Below, piece after piece: positions 1-8,965 of a stretch of 52,254 nt of DNA. This DNA comes from an uncultured Ruminococcus sp. (GTDB lineage Bacteria; Bacillota; Clostridia; Oscillospirales; Acutalibacteraceae), in assembly GCA_900539465.1 (NCBI GenBank), contig UQCF01000016.1, positions 1 through 52,254 on the forward strand, read 5' to 3'. The notes beneath the pieces are model-generated. The model made no database searches and was not told where the DNA came from. It worked only from the letters and a program-made list of their open reading frames with translations. Within the stretch, counting starts at the first letter, position 1. Each line of letters starts with the position of its first letter. The translations under genes were made by a program, and so were the position numbers.

Positions 1-2
1 CA

Positions 3-254
3 GGAGTGCATAAGGTCACGGTAGAAACGGGAGTTGACGCGACAAAGGTGCAGTTTTACAAAGACGGCAACACCTGGACTTATTCGGCCGACAACGCAAG
101 CTTTGTTATTGAGGACGACAAAAAGATTTGGAGCATAAGCATGAACTTCTCGGAGCTCGGCGAGGATATGGAATACTATATCCGCACAAGATCACAGAAA
201 TCCGCATTTGAGTTCACAGACCAAGTAATGAACGTCTGGGTTCGCTTCAAATAA
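3..254 (+). CDS. C-terminal fragment of a probable surface/secreted protein
   Basis: The reading frame is open at the left edge, so this is the last 83 or so residues of a gene that starts outside the window; the GTG at 6 is an internal valine, not a start, and no ribosome binding site precedes it. The fragment alternates short hydrophobic strands with polar turns (VTVETG, WTYSAD, IWSISM) and ends in VWVRFK, which looks like a beta-sandwich or Ig-like module at the C terminus of an extracellular protein. No cell-wall sorting signal or membrane helix follows. A strong terminator begins 7 bp after the stop. The function cannot be assigned from this piece. Confidence 0.6.
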   Translation, partial: GVHKVTVETGVDATKVQFYKDGNTWTYSADNASFVIEDDKKIWSISMNFSELGEDMEYYIRTRSQKSAFEFTDQVMNVWVRFK

Positions 255-260
255 CAACCT

Positions 261-290
261 GAGCCGACGCATCCGCGTCGGCTCTTTTTT
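261..290 (+). terminator. Rho-independent terminator
   Basis: A 10-bp perfect GC-rich stem (GAGCCGACGC / GCGTCGGCTC, 4-nt loop) is followed by TTTTTT. It lies just after the partial surface-protein gene. Confidence 0.92.
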
Positions 291-292
291 CT

Positions 293-316
293 CGGCGGTG
301 TGATGGCACACCGCCG
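293..316. repeat. Perfect 10-bp palindromic hairpin
   Basis: CGGCGGTGTG and CACACCGCCG pair perfectly around ATGG. There is no T-run, so it is not a terminator. It sits in a run of GC-rich palindromes (293-460) between two convergent transcription units. Confidence 0.6.
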
Positions 317-347
317 ATTGCTGTGAATTTTCTGCATTTGATGAACT

Positions 348-400
348 TTAACCCCTCCGTCACGGCTTCGCCGTGCCACCTCCCCTAAAGCAGAGGCAAT
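348..400. repeat. Interspersed palindromic repeat of gut-Firmicutes type
   Basis: This block contains CACGGC-ttc-GCCGTG (361-375) flanked by CCCCTCCGT and CCACCTCCCCT. From memory, closely similar GGGGAGGTGGCAC...GTGACGGAGGGG elements are scattered through genomes of Faecalibacterium, Ruminococcus and relatives. A second small palindrome, GCGGT-cgc-ACCGC, follows at 403-415. No coding content is visible. Confidence 0.55.
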
Positions 401-430
401 GTGCGGTCGCACCGCTCTGCAAAATATATT

Positions 431-460
431 AAACGGCGGTGCATTACAGTACCGCCGTTT
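431..460 (-). terminator. Terminator of the gltX-HAD operon
   Basis: AAACGGCGGT and ACCGCCGTTT form a 10-bp perfect stem with a 10-nt loop, 3 bp beyond the stop codon of the leftward HAD gene. On the minus strand it ends in TTT and continues AT-rich. Confidence 0.75.
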
Positions 461-463
461 GAA

Positions 464-1273
464 TTATTTTATCGCATTATACACATCATCTATACTCTCG
501 CACACAATATCCGGCACAAGGTTGCCGCTGCTTGCGGCAATCTCTTCTCTTGTGGCCTCGCCTGTGAGCACCGCAACGCTCGTAACTCCCGCGTTGTTGC
601 CGATTGCAATGTCGGTATAAAGTCTGTCACCTATCATGCACGCTTTTTCGGGTGCAATGCCCGCCTTTTCGCAGGCAATATAAATCATGGTCGGGTCGGG
701 TTTTCCGGCATAGTGAGGCTTTTTGCCCGTGGCGCACTCTATGCAAGCGTTTATCGCTCCGCAATCCGGCACAAAACCGTATTGCGACGGGCAGGCAAGG
801 TCGGGGTTAGTGGCAATATATTCCACTCCGCGGTTTATGAGCCTGCACGCATCCTCTAACTTTTTAAAAGTCAACTCCGTGTCATAACCGACTATAAGAA
901 GCTCTATGCCGTCCTCAATTTTATCGGTTATGTTAAAGCCATCGTCTCTCAGCGATTTCTTAAAGGATTCAGTACCGACAACATAGGTTTTTTTCTTTTT
1001 GCCGTATTTCTTTTGAACATACGCGCTCGTTGCCTGTGCGGAGGTGAAAAAATTATCTTCGCTCGCCTTTATGCCTATTTTGTTGAGCCTTTCGATATAC
1101 GTTTCAACGCTCTTTGAAGAATTGTTTGTCAAAAACATATATTTGCCGCCGTTTGCCACAACCGCGTCAAGAAATTCAAGCGATTTGCCTATAATCTTTT
1201 CGCTGATATAAAGCGTACCGTCAAGGTCAAGCAAAAAAAGCTTTTTTTCCTTTAAAATACTAACGTCACTCAT
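464..1273 (-). CDS. HAD-superfamily (subfamily IIA, NagD-like) phosphatase
   Basis: A 269-residue soluble HAD hydrolase. Motif I is LDLDGTLY, with Asp16 as nucleophile and Asp18 as acid/base. LTNNSSKS is motif II, and MIGDRLYTDIAIGNNAG is motif IV, which supplies the Mg2+-binding Asp. The length, the inserted C2-type cap and the NPDLACPS region match the NagD / p-nitrophenyl-phosphatase group, which dephosphorylates small sugar phosphates or nucleotides. The true substrate cannot be told from sequence. It is the last gene of the leftward gltX operon; its ATG overlaps the stop of the upstream membrane-protein gene (ATGA), so the two are probably translationally coupled. Confidence 0.9.
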   Translation of the reverse strand: MSDVSILKEKKLFLLDLDGTLYISEKIIGKSLEFLDAVVANGGKYMFLTNNSSKSVETYIERLNKIGIKASEDNFFTSAQATSAYVQKKYGKKKKTYVVGTESFKKSLRDDGFNITDKIEDGIELLIVGYDTELTFKKLEDACRLINRGVEYIATNPDLACPSQYGFVPDCGAINACIECATGKKPHYAGKPDPTMIYIACEKAGIAPEKACMIGDRLYTDIAIGNNAGVTSVAVLTGEATREEIAASSGNLVPDIVCESIDDVYNAIK

Positions 1274-1983
1274 GCTTTTATCTTTTCCCTGCTTTTTCTT
1301 TTAGGCTTTTGGTCTGCCGGAAGTGTGACGTAATACGCAATCTCCCAAATAGCGGTTGCAAACAGCATTATCATCGGTCCGAATACCGCTCCGCCGAGGG
1401 CAAATGAATCAACATGAATGGCACCCGTTAGCACCGACGACGCGATACTGCCGAGAGATGATTCCTGCGAAACAAGGATTTTCATAACAACGCTCGCAAG
1501 GTCAATGGTGCCGTCAAGTATGGGCGACGCACCTTTGCCGAAAAGTATTATCGCTATTAAAAAGCTGAGACTTCCGCCGAGGCTGAGACCGATTACCGTT
1601 TTGTAAGCGTTCGTAAAAATCGCACAGCCCACAACCACAAGCGCTATGAACGCGCCTATGCAGATAAACACGAGAGAAGCCGTTGCAAACTTTTTAACAG
1701 AGTCAAATTCGGGCGGCAGCGTGCTCAAAAATTCGCGCAGGTCAATCCCCACGGAGCTGTCTGTTTTGCCCATAAATCTGTTCCAAAGTTCAATCAGATT
1801 CTCCTGAAATCCGAGGCGGTTGTTTAAAAGCTCGCTGTCTTCACCCGCAAAAGTCTTTATCAGCGTATATGCCGTGGAGTCTTTGCTGACGGACAAAATG
1901 ATGTTTATAAACATCTGCGTCAAAAGCAGCGGAAACGATGTCGCCGCCAACAGTGCGGCAATTATTCGGTTTGCTATTTTCAT
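1270..1983 (-). CDS. Unrecognised four-helix membrane protein
   Basis: A 237-residue protein with predicted membrane helices near residues 6-30, 99-122, 129-149 and 194-219. A polar extracytoplasmic stretch of about 65 residues lies between helices 1 and 2, and a basic cytoplasmic tail (QKPKRKSREKIKA) ends the protein. The layout resembles the small integral membrane proteins that sit beside HAD phosphatases in Firmicutes, but I cannot name a family with confidence. It lies 19 bp downstream of glnS and overlaps the HAD gene by 4 bp, so it belongs to the same operon. Confidence 0.7.
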   Translation of the reverse strand: MKIANRIIAALLAATSFPLLLTQMFINIILSVSKDSTAYTLIKTFAGEDSELLNNRLGFQENLIELWNRFMGKTDSSVGIDLREFLSTLPPEFDSVKKFATASLVFICIGAFIALVVVGCAIFTNAYKTVIGLSLGGSLSFLIAIILFGKGASPILDGTIDLASVVMKILVSQESSLGSIASSVLTGAIHVDSFALGGAVFGPMIMLFATAIWEIAYYVTLPADQKPKRKSREKIKA

Positions 1984-2002
1984 TTTATCAGAACCTTTCT
2001 GA

Positions 2003-3646
2003 TTATTTGCCCCATGAAGATTTAAGGTCTACCGTGCGGTTGATAACAAGCTTGTCATCGGTGCTGTCTTTATCAACGCAGAAATATCCCTGGCGCATAA
2101 ACTGAAAAACATCGCCCGGTTTTGTGCCCTTTATGCCGCCCTCAATAAGGCAATCTTCAAGCACGGTAAGTGAATCGGGGTTGAGATCCTCCTTGAGGTC
2201 CTCGGGTTTTTCTGTTTTAAAAAGTCTGTCATAAAGTCTGACTTCAGCCTTTACACAGTCATCCTTGCTGACCCAGTGAAGAGTGCCTTTGACTTTTCTG
2301 CCGTCCGGCGAATTGCCGCCCTTGCTTGCAGGGTCATATGTGCAGTGAAGGCACGCGACCTCGCCGTTTTCGTCAAGGTCATAGCCTGTGCATTTAACAA
2401 AATACGCACTCTTGAGCCTTACCTCGTTGCCGGGGAAAAGGCGGAAATACTTTTTAACCGGCTCAATCATAAAGTCCTCGCGCTCAACAAAAATCTCTCT
2501 GCCGAAGGTGACCTTTCTTGTGCCCATTTCGGGGTGGTCGGGGTGAACCTCAACATCGAGGGTTTCGGTCTGACCCTCGGGATAATTGTCAATAACAACC
2601 TTGAGCGGTCTTAAAACAGCCATGGCTCTCGGAGCGTTGGCATTGAGATTATCTCTTACGCAAGCCTCTAAAAGTCCGTAGTCAACAACGCTGTCTGCCT
2701 TGCTTACGCCTATGCGGTCAATAAAGTCACGCACTGCCTCGGGCGGATAGCCCCTTCTTCTCATGCCGCAAAGAGTTACCATTCTCGGGTCGTCCCAACC
2801 CGACACGGTGCCGCTCTCAACAAGGTCAAGGCATTTTCTTTTGCTCGTTACGCAGTAGTTAAGGTTGAGACGTGCGAACTCTATCTGGCGCGGCGGCTCT
2901 TCAAAGCCTATCTCGTCTATAAACCAGTTGTAAAGCGGGCGGTGGTTTTCAAACTCAAGAGAGCAAAGAGAATATGTTACTTTTTCTTTTGCATCCGAGA
3001 GTGGGTGTGCGAAATCGTACATGGGGTATACGCACCACCTGTCGCCCGTCTGGTGATGGTGGGTGTGTGAAATTCTGTAAATAATCGGATCTCTCATGTT
3101 TAGATTGGGCGATGCCATGTCGATTTTTGCCCTCAAAACCTTTGCGCCGTTGGGGAATTCACCGTCGGTCATTCTCTTAAACAGCTCAAGGTTTTCTTCA
3201 ACAGAGCGTTCGCGGTACGGGCTGTTTTTGCCCGGTTCGGTGAGAGTGCCGCGGTATTCTCTTATTTCATCGGGAGAGAGGTCATCAACATATGCCTTGC
3301 CTTTTTTGATAAGCTTTATCGCGCACTCATAAATAAAGTCAAAATAGCTTGAAGCATAGTAGCAGTTTTTCCACTCAAAGCCGAGCCACTTGATATCCTC
3401 TTTTATGGAATCGACGTATTCTACATCCTCTTTTGAAGGGTTTGTATCGTCAAGCCTCAAATTGCAGATGCCGTTATATTTTTTTGCGGTGCTGAAGTTT
3501 ATGCAAACCGCCTTGGCATGACCGATGTGAAGATAGCCGTTAGGCTCCGGTGGGAACCTTGTCTGAACCCTGGTGTTCACTCCGTTTTCAAGGTCTTCGT
3601 CTATAAAGTCATGTATAAAATTTGATGATTTTGCTGTTTCTTCCAT
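2003..3646 (-). CDS. glnS: Glutaminyl-tRNA synthetase
   Basis: A 547-residue class I aminoacyl-tRNA synthetase that charges tRNA-Gln with glutamine in the cytoplasm. The HIGH signature is present as PPEPNGYLHIGHAKA near residue 32, and the KMSKS loop as VTSKRK. The WDDPRMVTL segment after it is typical of GlnRS and not of bacterial GluRS. The C-terminal half is the paired beta-barrel anticodon-binding region. Length is normal for the family. A separate GluRS lies two genes upstream, so glutaminylation here is probably direct and not by amidotransferase. A GGAGGG ribosome binding site precedes the ATG. Confidence 0.96.
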   Translation of the reverse strand: MEETAKSSNFIHDFIDEDLENGVNTRVQTRFPPEPNGYLHIGHAKAVCINFSTAKKYNGICNLRLDDTNPSKEDVEYVDSIKEDIKWLGFEWKNCYYASSYFDFIYECAIKLIKKGKAYVDDLSPDEIREYRGTLTEPGKNSPYRERSVEENLELFKRMTDGEFPNGAKVLRAKIDMASPNLNMRDPIIYRISHTHHHQTGDRWCVYPMYDFAHPLSDAKEKVTYSLCSLEFENHRPLYNWFIDEIGFEEPPRQIEFARLNLNYCVTSKRKCLDLVESGTVSGWDDPRMVTLCGMRRRGYPPEAVRDFIDRIGVSKADSVVDYGLLEACVRDNLNANAPRAMAVLRPLKVVIDNYPEGQTETLDVEVHPDHPEMGTRKVTFGREIFVEREDFMIEPVKKYFRLFPGNEVRLKSAYFVKCTGYDLDENGEVACLHCTYDPASKGGNSPDGRKVKGTLHWVSKDDCVKAEVRLYDRLFKTEKPEDLKEDLNPDSLTVLEDCLIEGGIKGTKPGDVFQFMRQGYFCVDKDSTDDKLVINRTVDLKSSWGK

Positions 3647-3664
3647 TCTTAATAAACCCTCCGA

Positions 3665-5866
3665 TTAGATTTTTTCAAATATCCAAATGCGACTCTTGTA
3701 GTCAGTGTCTGCCATAAAGGGAATACCGACATTCATAAGAGCCTCGCCTGTCCAAACTTCTCCGTTTTCGGTCTTTTTATATTCCGCACCGGCATCGAGT
3801 CCGCCGAGGCAAACATAATCGAGTGCCGCGTTTGCGGTTCCCTTGTGAGAATAAAGCATAACGATAACGGTGTTTTTATCCTCCGACACAAACTCTATTG
3901 CGCTCATGTAATCGCCGAGCGGATTTCTCAAGCGGTAAAGGTCGCCCCTGTGGAAGACCTCGCCGTATTTTTCATAAAACTTAGTCTGCTCTTTTATTTC
4001 GGCTATATCCTCATCCGAAAGCTTTGTCAGATCAAGCTCATAACCGAACTGACCGGGTATTGCGACATTGCCACGGAACGATATGGGCGTTGTTCTGCGA
4101 ACCTGGTGGTTGGGAACTGCCGAAACGTGCGCGCCCATTGATGAGTAGGGGTAGCAAATGCTTGTGCCGTACTGAATATCTATGCGTGCAAGAGCGTCTG
4201 TGTTGTCACTCGTCCATGTCTGCGGCATATAGTGGAGCATACCGGGGTCGAATCTTCCGCCGCCGCCGGAGCAGCTCTCAAACAAAATATGGGGATGCGA
4301 TGAAACTATTGCCTCAAGCACCTTGTAAAGGCCGAGCATATACCTGTGATAAAGCTCACCCTGGCGGTCACTCGGAAGAGTAGCCGAGCCTACGCATGCC
4401 ATGTTGCGGTTCATATCCCACTTAACATATTCTATATTTGCGCTGTCAAGCACAGCGTTTACGCTCTTTATGATATAGTCGCAAACTTCGTCTCTCGAAA
4501 GGTCAAGGATAAGCTGGTTTCTGCCCTCTTTTCTCTCTCTGCCGTCAACGTGAATACACCAGTCGGGGTGCTTTGCATAAAGCTCGCTGACGGGCGAAAT
4601 CATCTCCGGCTCAAACCAAAGCCCGAATTTCATGCCGAGGGCGTTTATCTTTTTGCAAAGGCCGTCTATGCCGTTCGGGAGCTTTCTTTTATCAACAAAC
4701 CAGTCGCCGAGAGAGCTTCTGTCATTGTCTCTTTTGCCGAACCATCCGTCGTCAAGCACCATGAGCTTTATGCCGCAGGAGGCGGCTTTTTTTGCGATTT
4801 CAACTATTTTTTCTTCGTCAAAATCAAAGTAGGTTGCTTCCCAGTTGTTGATAAGGCAGCTTCTCTCTTTGTCTCTGTATTCGCCTCTGCAAAGGCGCGT
4901 TCTGTAAAGGCGGTGATATATTCTTGACATCTCGCCTATTCCCTCGCCGGAGTAAACAAGCACAGCCTCGGGTGTGCTGAACGTGTCGCCCGGGTCAAGC
5001 TGCCACTTGAAGCCGAACGGGTTTATGCCGATATATGCTCTTGTGCAGTTTAGATAATCCGCATATGTGCCGGCAAGGAAGTTGCCGCTGTAAACAAGGC
5101 TGAAGCCGTATGCACTGCCGAAATTTTCGGTTGCGTCCTTTGAAACAAGAGCGATAAACGGGTTATGCGTGTTGGAGCTTGCGCCGCGTGCGGACGAAAC
5201 ATTTATATATCCCTTTGTAACGGGTACTCTCGTAACCACGCGTTCTCTGCCCCATGTGCCGGGCAGATGAATCATATCAAATTTATCTGTTTTAAAATCA
5301 ACGCTCGCGCTGAGTATACGGTCAATGACAGCTCTGTTTTCACCGTGGTTTTCGCAGCGAATACTGCGTGTTATCGCGTTGAGCTTGTCAAACACGCCGT
5401 ACTGCAAAATTATATCAAGACCCGTGAGCTTATCTGTGAGGGTAACTTCAAGAGTCTGCGCCTCGCCGTCATTCTCCGAATAAGTTGCGGGCAAACCCTC
5501 TATGCCCTTTTTGCCGTTTGTTATTTTGTAGCTTTTATATTCAAAATCGGATACGGTGCTGCCGTCCTTATACTCGGCATGAAAAGTCGGCTCTCTCAAA
5601 TCGCTGCTGCCGAAAGTCGAAAATTCCATTGTTAAACTTTCACGGCTGAATACGTCGCCGTTTTTTGTTGTGCCGTCCGCAACACAGAAGCTTCTCGGCC
5701 ATTTATAGGGAATTATAAAAAGCGTGTTTATATCGGGAGTCTTTTCAAGTCTTTTGCCCCAATACATATGAACGGGAGTGTTGCTTGTAAGAAAGCCGAA
5801 AATGTAGCTTGTTTTTTCCGTCTGCAAATGGAACACTTTGTCTTTTTCGTTTACGATAATTGGCAT
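3665..5866 (-). CDS. Alpha-galactosidase, glycoside hydrolase family 36
   Basis: A 733-residue cytoplasmic enzyme with no signal peptide, which hydrolyses terminal alpha-1,6-galactose from raffinose-family oligosaccharides. The N-terminal beta-sandwich is followed by a (beta/alpha)8 barrel holding DDGWFGKR, KWDMNR (nucleophile Asp484) and WTSDNTDA (acid/base Asp554). The CSGGGGRFD loop is the family's substrate-recognition motif. Size and residue spacing match the long GH36 enzymes of Clostridia and Geobacillus. It sits between glnS (19 bp) and gltX (16 bp), with no sugar transporter or regulator nearby, which is an unusual setting for a catabolic enzyme. Confidence 0.95.
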   Translation of the reverse strand: MPIIVNEKDKVFHLQTEKTSYIFGFLTSNTPVHMYWGKRLEKTPDINTLFIIPYKWPRSFCVADGTTKNGDVFSRESLTMEFSTFGSSDLREPTFHAEYKDGSTVSDFEYKSYKITNGKKGIEGLPATYSENDGEAQTLEVTLTDKLTGLDIILQYGVFDKLNAITRSIRCENHGENRAVIDRILSASVDFKTDKFDMIHLPGTWGRERVVTRVPVTKGYINVSSARGASSNTHNPFIALVSKDATENFGSAYGFSLVYSGNFLAGTYADYLNCTRAYIGINPFGFKWQLDPGDTFSTPEAVLVYSGEGIGEMSRIYHRLYRTRLCRGEYRDKERSCLINNWEATYFDFDEEKIVEIAKKAASCGIKLMVLDDGWFGKRDNDRSSLGDWFVDKRKLPNGIDGLCKKINALGMKFGLWFEPEMISPVSELYAKHPDWCIHVDGRERKEGRNQLILDLSRDEVCDYIIKSVNAVLDSANIEYVKWDMNRNMACVGSATLPSDRQGELYHRYMLGLYKVLEAIVSSHPHILFESCSGGGGRFDPGMLHYMPQTWTSDNTDALARIDIQYGTSICYPYSSMGAHVSAVPNHQVRRTTPISFRGNVAIPGQFGYELDLTKLSDEDIAEIKEQTKFYEKYGEVFHRGDLYRLRNPLGDYMSAIEFVSEDKNTVIVMLYSHKGTANAALDYVCLGGLDAGAEYKKTENGEVWTGEALMNVGIPFMADTDYKSRIWIFEKI

Positions 5867-5881
5867 AAATTAACCTCCGGG

Positions 5882-7549
5882 TCAGTTCTTATATTCGTTT
5901 AAAGTGTTTTGAAGTCTTGATTTGACCTCGGCATCGCCGAGGAGGGCGGTTATGGCGTGAAGATCCGGCGTATTGGTGCGCGAGGTGAGCGCAATTCTGA
6001 TAACCGTTGAAACATCACCCACATGACCCTTGTAAGCTTCGGGATTCTTTTTGTATTCTTTTACATTCGGGGTAAAGCCGAGCGGCTCGCAAAGAGCTTT
6101 TATTTTGGCGAACCATGTATCTTTATCGTCGTCAGTGTCAACGACCTTGAGATAAGCCTCTAAAATATCCGCCGCGTCCTGCCTGTTTATGTTTTGCGGC
6201 AGTGTGTGGTCGGGTGCATAAAGCTCACCGTAAAAATATGATATATAGTCCTTGACCTCGTTCCACTTTGCAATATCCTTGCGCGGCTTCGGAACCTCAC
6301 GGTCAATATTGAGTATATTGACGGCATAATCTTTGTCTCTTGTCAAAAGAGCGTAAAAATCTTCGTCATAATTTTTTGCCCACTCTGTAAGCCTTTCGTA
6401 AATTGTCTCGGCTTTCATGGTCGAGATAACGTTTTTGCTCACGTCCGTGAGCTTCACAAGGTCAAAAAGGCAGCCGCTTGCACTCATCTTTTTAAGGTTA
6501 AAGGGGAACGAGAACGCGTCCGCCGTTTTGGTTGCTCTGCGCCAATCTTCAAAATTGGAGTTCAAAAGAGTCATAATATACTCGATAAGGCTCTCTTTGG
6601 GGAAGCCCTGCTCAACAAAGTAGCTGACCGCCGCCTCCGGGTCCTTGCGCTTTGAGAATTTGCGCTTTGTGCCGTCCTGCTCGTCAATTTTCATAAGCTG
6701 GGGCGTGTGTGCATATTTCGGCACGCGGAATCCGCAGGCTTTAAACAGCGCAATGTGTTTCGGAACGGAGGAAATCCACTCCTCGCCTCTTATGACGTGG
6801 GTCGTTCTCATAAAATGGTCGTCGCAGACATGAGCAAAGTGGTATGTCGGCACTCCGTCGGATTTTAAAAGCACCTCGTCAATGACGTTTTCGGGCATTT
6901 CGATTTTGCCGCGTATAATGTCGTCAAAGAAAATTCTTTTGTTCTCATCGCCGTTTGAGCGAAAACGCAGAACATAGGGCTTGCCGTCTTTTATATTTTT
7001 CTCAATTTCGTCATATGTGAGGTCGCGGCACTTTGCCCATTTGCCGAAGTAGCCCCACATCAGAGCGCCCTCCTTCTCCTGCTTTTCACGAAGAAGCGAA
7101 AGCTCCTCCGCCGTGCAGAAGCATGGGTATGCAAGACCCTGCCTTACAAGCTCCTTTGCGACGGTGTGATAAATCTCCACTCTCTTGCTCTGAGTATAAG
7201 GACCGTAATCGCCCTTTTCTTCTCCGTAGCCGCAAACGCCCTCGTCAAACTCAATGCCGAAAGCCTTGAAGCCGTTTATTACCGCAGAAACACCGTCTTC
7301 TATCTCTCTTTTTTTGTCTGTGTCTTCTATTCTGAGGTAGGATATGCCGCCGGTCGCCTTTGCGGTGAGCACATCAACCAATGCGCCGAAAAGTCCGCCG
7401 ATGTGAAGATAGCCGGTGGGGCTGGGTGCAAACCGCGTAACCCTCGCGCCCTCTTTAAGGCGGCGCGCCGGGTACAGCTCTTCGTAATCCTCTATGCTTT
7501 TTGTTATCTGCGGAAACAGCAGCTCCGCAAGCTTTTCATTGTCATTCAT
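5882..7549 (-). CDS. gltX: Glutamyl-tRNA synthetase
   Basis: A class I synthetase that charges tRNA-Glu. The HIGH region is APSPTGYLHIGG; the KMSKS region reads KRKFSKRKDPEA, a variant loop seen in some Clostridial GluRS. A roughly 40-residue helical extension precedes the catalytic domain, and the total of 555 residues is longer than the usual 470-490. The start at 7549 was chosen because AGAGAGGA lies at good distance upstream; an in-frame upstream start at 7618 would overlap the -10/-35 region. It is the first gene of the operon gltX - alpha-galactosidase - glnS - membrane protein - HAD. Confidence 0.93.
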   Translation of the reverse strand: MNDNEKLAELLFPQITKSIEDYEELYPARRLKEGARVTRFAPSPTGYLHIGGLFGALVDVLTAKATGGISYLRIEDTDKKREIEDGVSAVINGFKAFGIEFDEGVCGYGEEKGDYGPYTQSKRVEIYHTVAKELVRQGLAYPCFCTAEELSLLREKQEKEGALMWGYFGKWAKCRDLTYDEIEKNIKDGKPYVLRFRSNGDENKRIFFDDIIRGKIEMPENVIDEVLLKSDGVPTYHFAHVCDDHFMRTTHVIRGEEWISSVPKHIALFKACGFRVPKYAHTPQLMKIDEQDGTKRKFSKRKDPEAAVSYFVEQGFPKESLIEYIMTLLNSNFEDWRRATKTADAFSFPFNLKKMSASGCLFDLVKLTDVSKNVISTMKAETIYERLTEWAKNYDEDFYALLTRDKDYAVNILNIDREVPKPRKDIAKWNEVKDYISYFYGELYAPDHTLPQNINRQDAADILEAYLKVVDTDDDKDTWFAKIKALCEPLGFTPNVKEYKKNPEAYKGHVGDVSTVIRIALTSRTNTPDLHAITALLGDAEVKSRLQNTLNEYKN

Positions 7550-7576
7550 GCTTTGAATCCTCTCTGTCGGATAAAT

Positions 7577-7591
7577 ATGGTACTGTACCAT
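7577..7591. promoter_or_regulatory. Operator-like palindrome at the gltX promoter
   Basis: ATGGTA-CTG-TACCAT is a perfect inverted repeat that touches the -10 box and covers the predicted transcription start. Its position suits a repressor site. The regulator is unknown. Confidence 0.5.
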
Positions 7592-7618
7592 TATCGCAGA
7601 AAAAAGCAAATCTATCAA
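7590..7618 (-). promoter_or_regulatory. Promoter of the gltX operon
   Basis: On the minus strand TTGATA (7618-7613) and GATAAT (7595-7590) are separated by exactly 17 bp. The start would fall near 7583, giving a leader of about 33 nt, too short for a T-box. Confidence 0.8.
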
Positions 7619-7668
7619 GGTTTATGGCAAAAGTATTTGAAAAATATTTTATTTTTTTATTATAGTAC

Positions 7669-7697
7669 TTGTAAATTGCCTTATTTTTTTGTAGAAT
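7669..7697 (+). promoter_or_regulatory. Promoter of the alcohol dehydrogenase gene
   Basis: TTGTAA (7669-7674) and TAGAAT (7692-7697) are spaced by 17 bp, divergent from the gltX promoter. Confidence 0.6.
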
Positions 7698-7732
7698 AGA
7701 GAATATATAATGCAGTAAAGGGGTCTAAGCTT

Positions 7733-8944
7733 ATGGTAAGTAAGGCAAAAGAATTATATTGCAGAGCATATCAGGGCGTATTCAAAATGGCTATGCCCTT
7801 CCTCAACTGGGATGAACCCTACCTTCTCAAAGGTCCGGGAGCAGTTAAGGATTTGCCCGCGCTCATAAAATCAAAGGGCATTATGAATGTGCTTGTTGTA
7901 ACAGATAAAGGTCTTATGGGGCTTCATCTTCTTGACGGTATGTTTGAAGCACTCGAAACCCAGGGCATCAAATACTCTGTTTATGACGGCGTTCAGCCGA
8001 ACCCCACTATTGATAACATTGAAGAAGCACGCAGAATTTACCTCAGAAACAACTGCAAAGGCATTATCGCTTTCGGCGGCGGCTCGCCTATGGACTGTGC
8101 AAAGGCCGCAGGCGCAAGAGTAACGAATCCCAATCAGCAGGTTGTTGACATGAGAGGTCAGTTAAAAATCCGCCATGCTCTTCCTCCGTTTTTTGCAGTG
8201 CCCACGACCGCCGGCACAGGCTCCGAGACCACCCTTGCCGCAGTTGTTTCAAACCCCAAAACTCACGAGAAAAACGCCATTAACGACCCGAAGCTTCGCC
8301 CCAAATACGCCGTGCTTGACCCTGAGCTTACGCTGGGACTTCCGCCTCATATAACCTCAACCACAGGTATGGACGCACTCACCCACGCGGTTGAAGCCTA
8401 TATCGGCCGTTCAAATACAAAAACGACAGAAAAATATGCAGAGGACGCAACAAAGCTTATTTTTGAAAACCTCGAAACAGCTTATAAAGACGGCAAAAAT
8501 GTCGCCGCGAGAGAGAATATGCTCATTGCCTCTTTCTATGCGGGCATGGCATTCACAAGAGCGTATGTCGGCTATGTTCACGCAATAGCCCACAACCTCG
8601 GCGGCATTTACGGCACACCCCACGGCCTTGCAAACGCAGTTATTCTGCCCTATGTTCTCGAATATTTCGGCGAGAGCGCATATGACCGCCTTGCAAAGCT
8701 TGCCGACGTTGCGGGTATAACAAATCAGAGCCAAAGCAACGAAGAAAAAGCAAAGCTCTTTATTGCCAAGATAAAAGAAATGAATAAAAACATGAACATA
8801 CCCGAGCACTTCGATTTTATTGAAGATAAGGATATACCCACTCTAATTGAAAGAGCACTCAAAGAGGGTAATCCCCTTTACCCCGTCCCCAAGATTATGG
8901 ACGAAAACGATTGCCGAGAAGTAATTTTAAAAATCAGAGGATAA
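7733..8944 (+). CDS. Iron-containing alcohol dehydrogenase
   Basis: A 403-residue NAD(P)-dependent group III alcohol dehydrogenase. The nucleotide-binding GGGSPMDCAKA motif lies near residue 115, followed by the family signature TTAGTGSETT. The predicted metal ligands are Asp214 and His218 (in MDALTHAVE), His283 and His297 (in TPHGLANA), with the same spacing as in FucO. It probably reduces aldehydes to alcohols in fermentation; 1,3-propanediol or butanol dehydrogenase activity is equally possible. The ATG at 7733 has AAAGGGG 10 bp upstream. It is followed after 21 bp by a small peptide gene. Confidence 0.93.
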   Translation: MVSKAKELYCRAYQGVFKMAMPFLNWDEPYLLKGPGAVKDLPALIKSKGIMNVLVVTDKGLMGLHLLDGMFEALETQGIKYSVYDGVQPNPTIDNIEEARRIYLRNNCKGIIAFGGGSPMDCAKAAGARVTNPNQQVVDMRGQLKIRHALPPFFAVPTTAGTGSETTLAAVVSNPKTHEKNAINDPKLRPKYAVLDPELTLGLPPHITSTTGMDALTHAVEAYIGRSNTKTTEKYAEDATKLIFENLETAYKDGKNVAARENMLIASFYAGMAFTRAYVGYVHAIAHNLGGIYGTPHGLANAVILPYVLEYFGESAYDRLAKLADVAGITNQSQSNEEKAKLFIAKIKEMNKNMNIPEHFDFIEDKDIPTLIERALKEGNPLYPVPKIMDENDCREVILKIRG

Positions 8945-8965
8945 TTTTAATCGGAGGATTTGATT

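Noticed and set aside
4346..4927. 193-residue + strand ORF within the alpha-galactosidase gene
   Set aside because: It is antisense to the GH36 catalytic region, with no ribosome binding site and no recognisable domain.
7550..7620. T-box riboswitch before gltX
   Set aside because: The leader from the predicted start to the ATG is only about 33 nt, far too short for a T-box, and no TGGN-type motif or terminator was seen.
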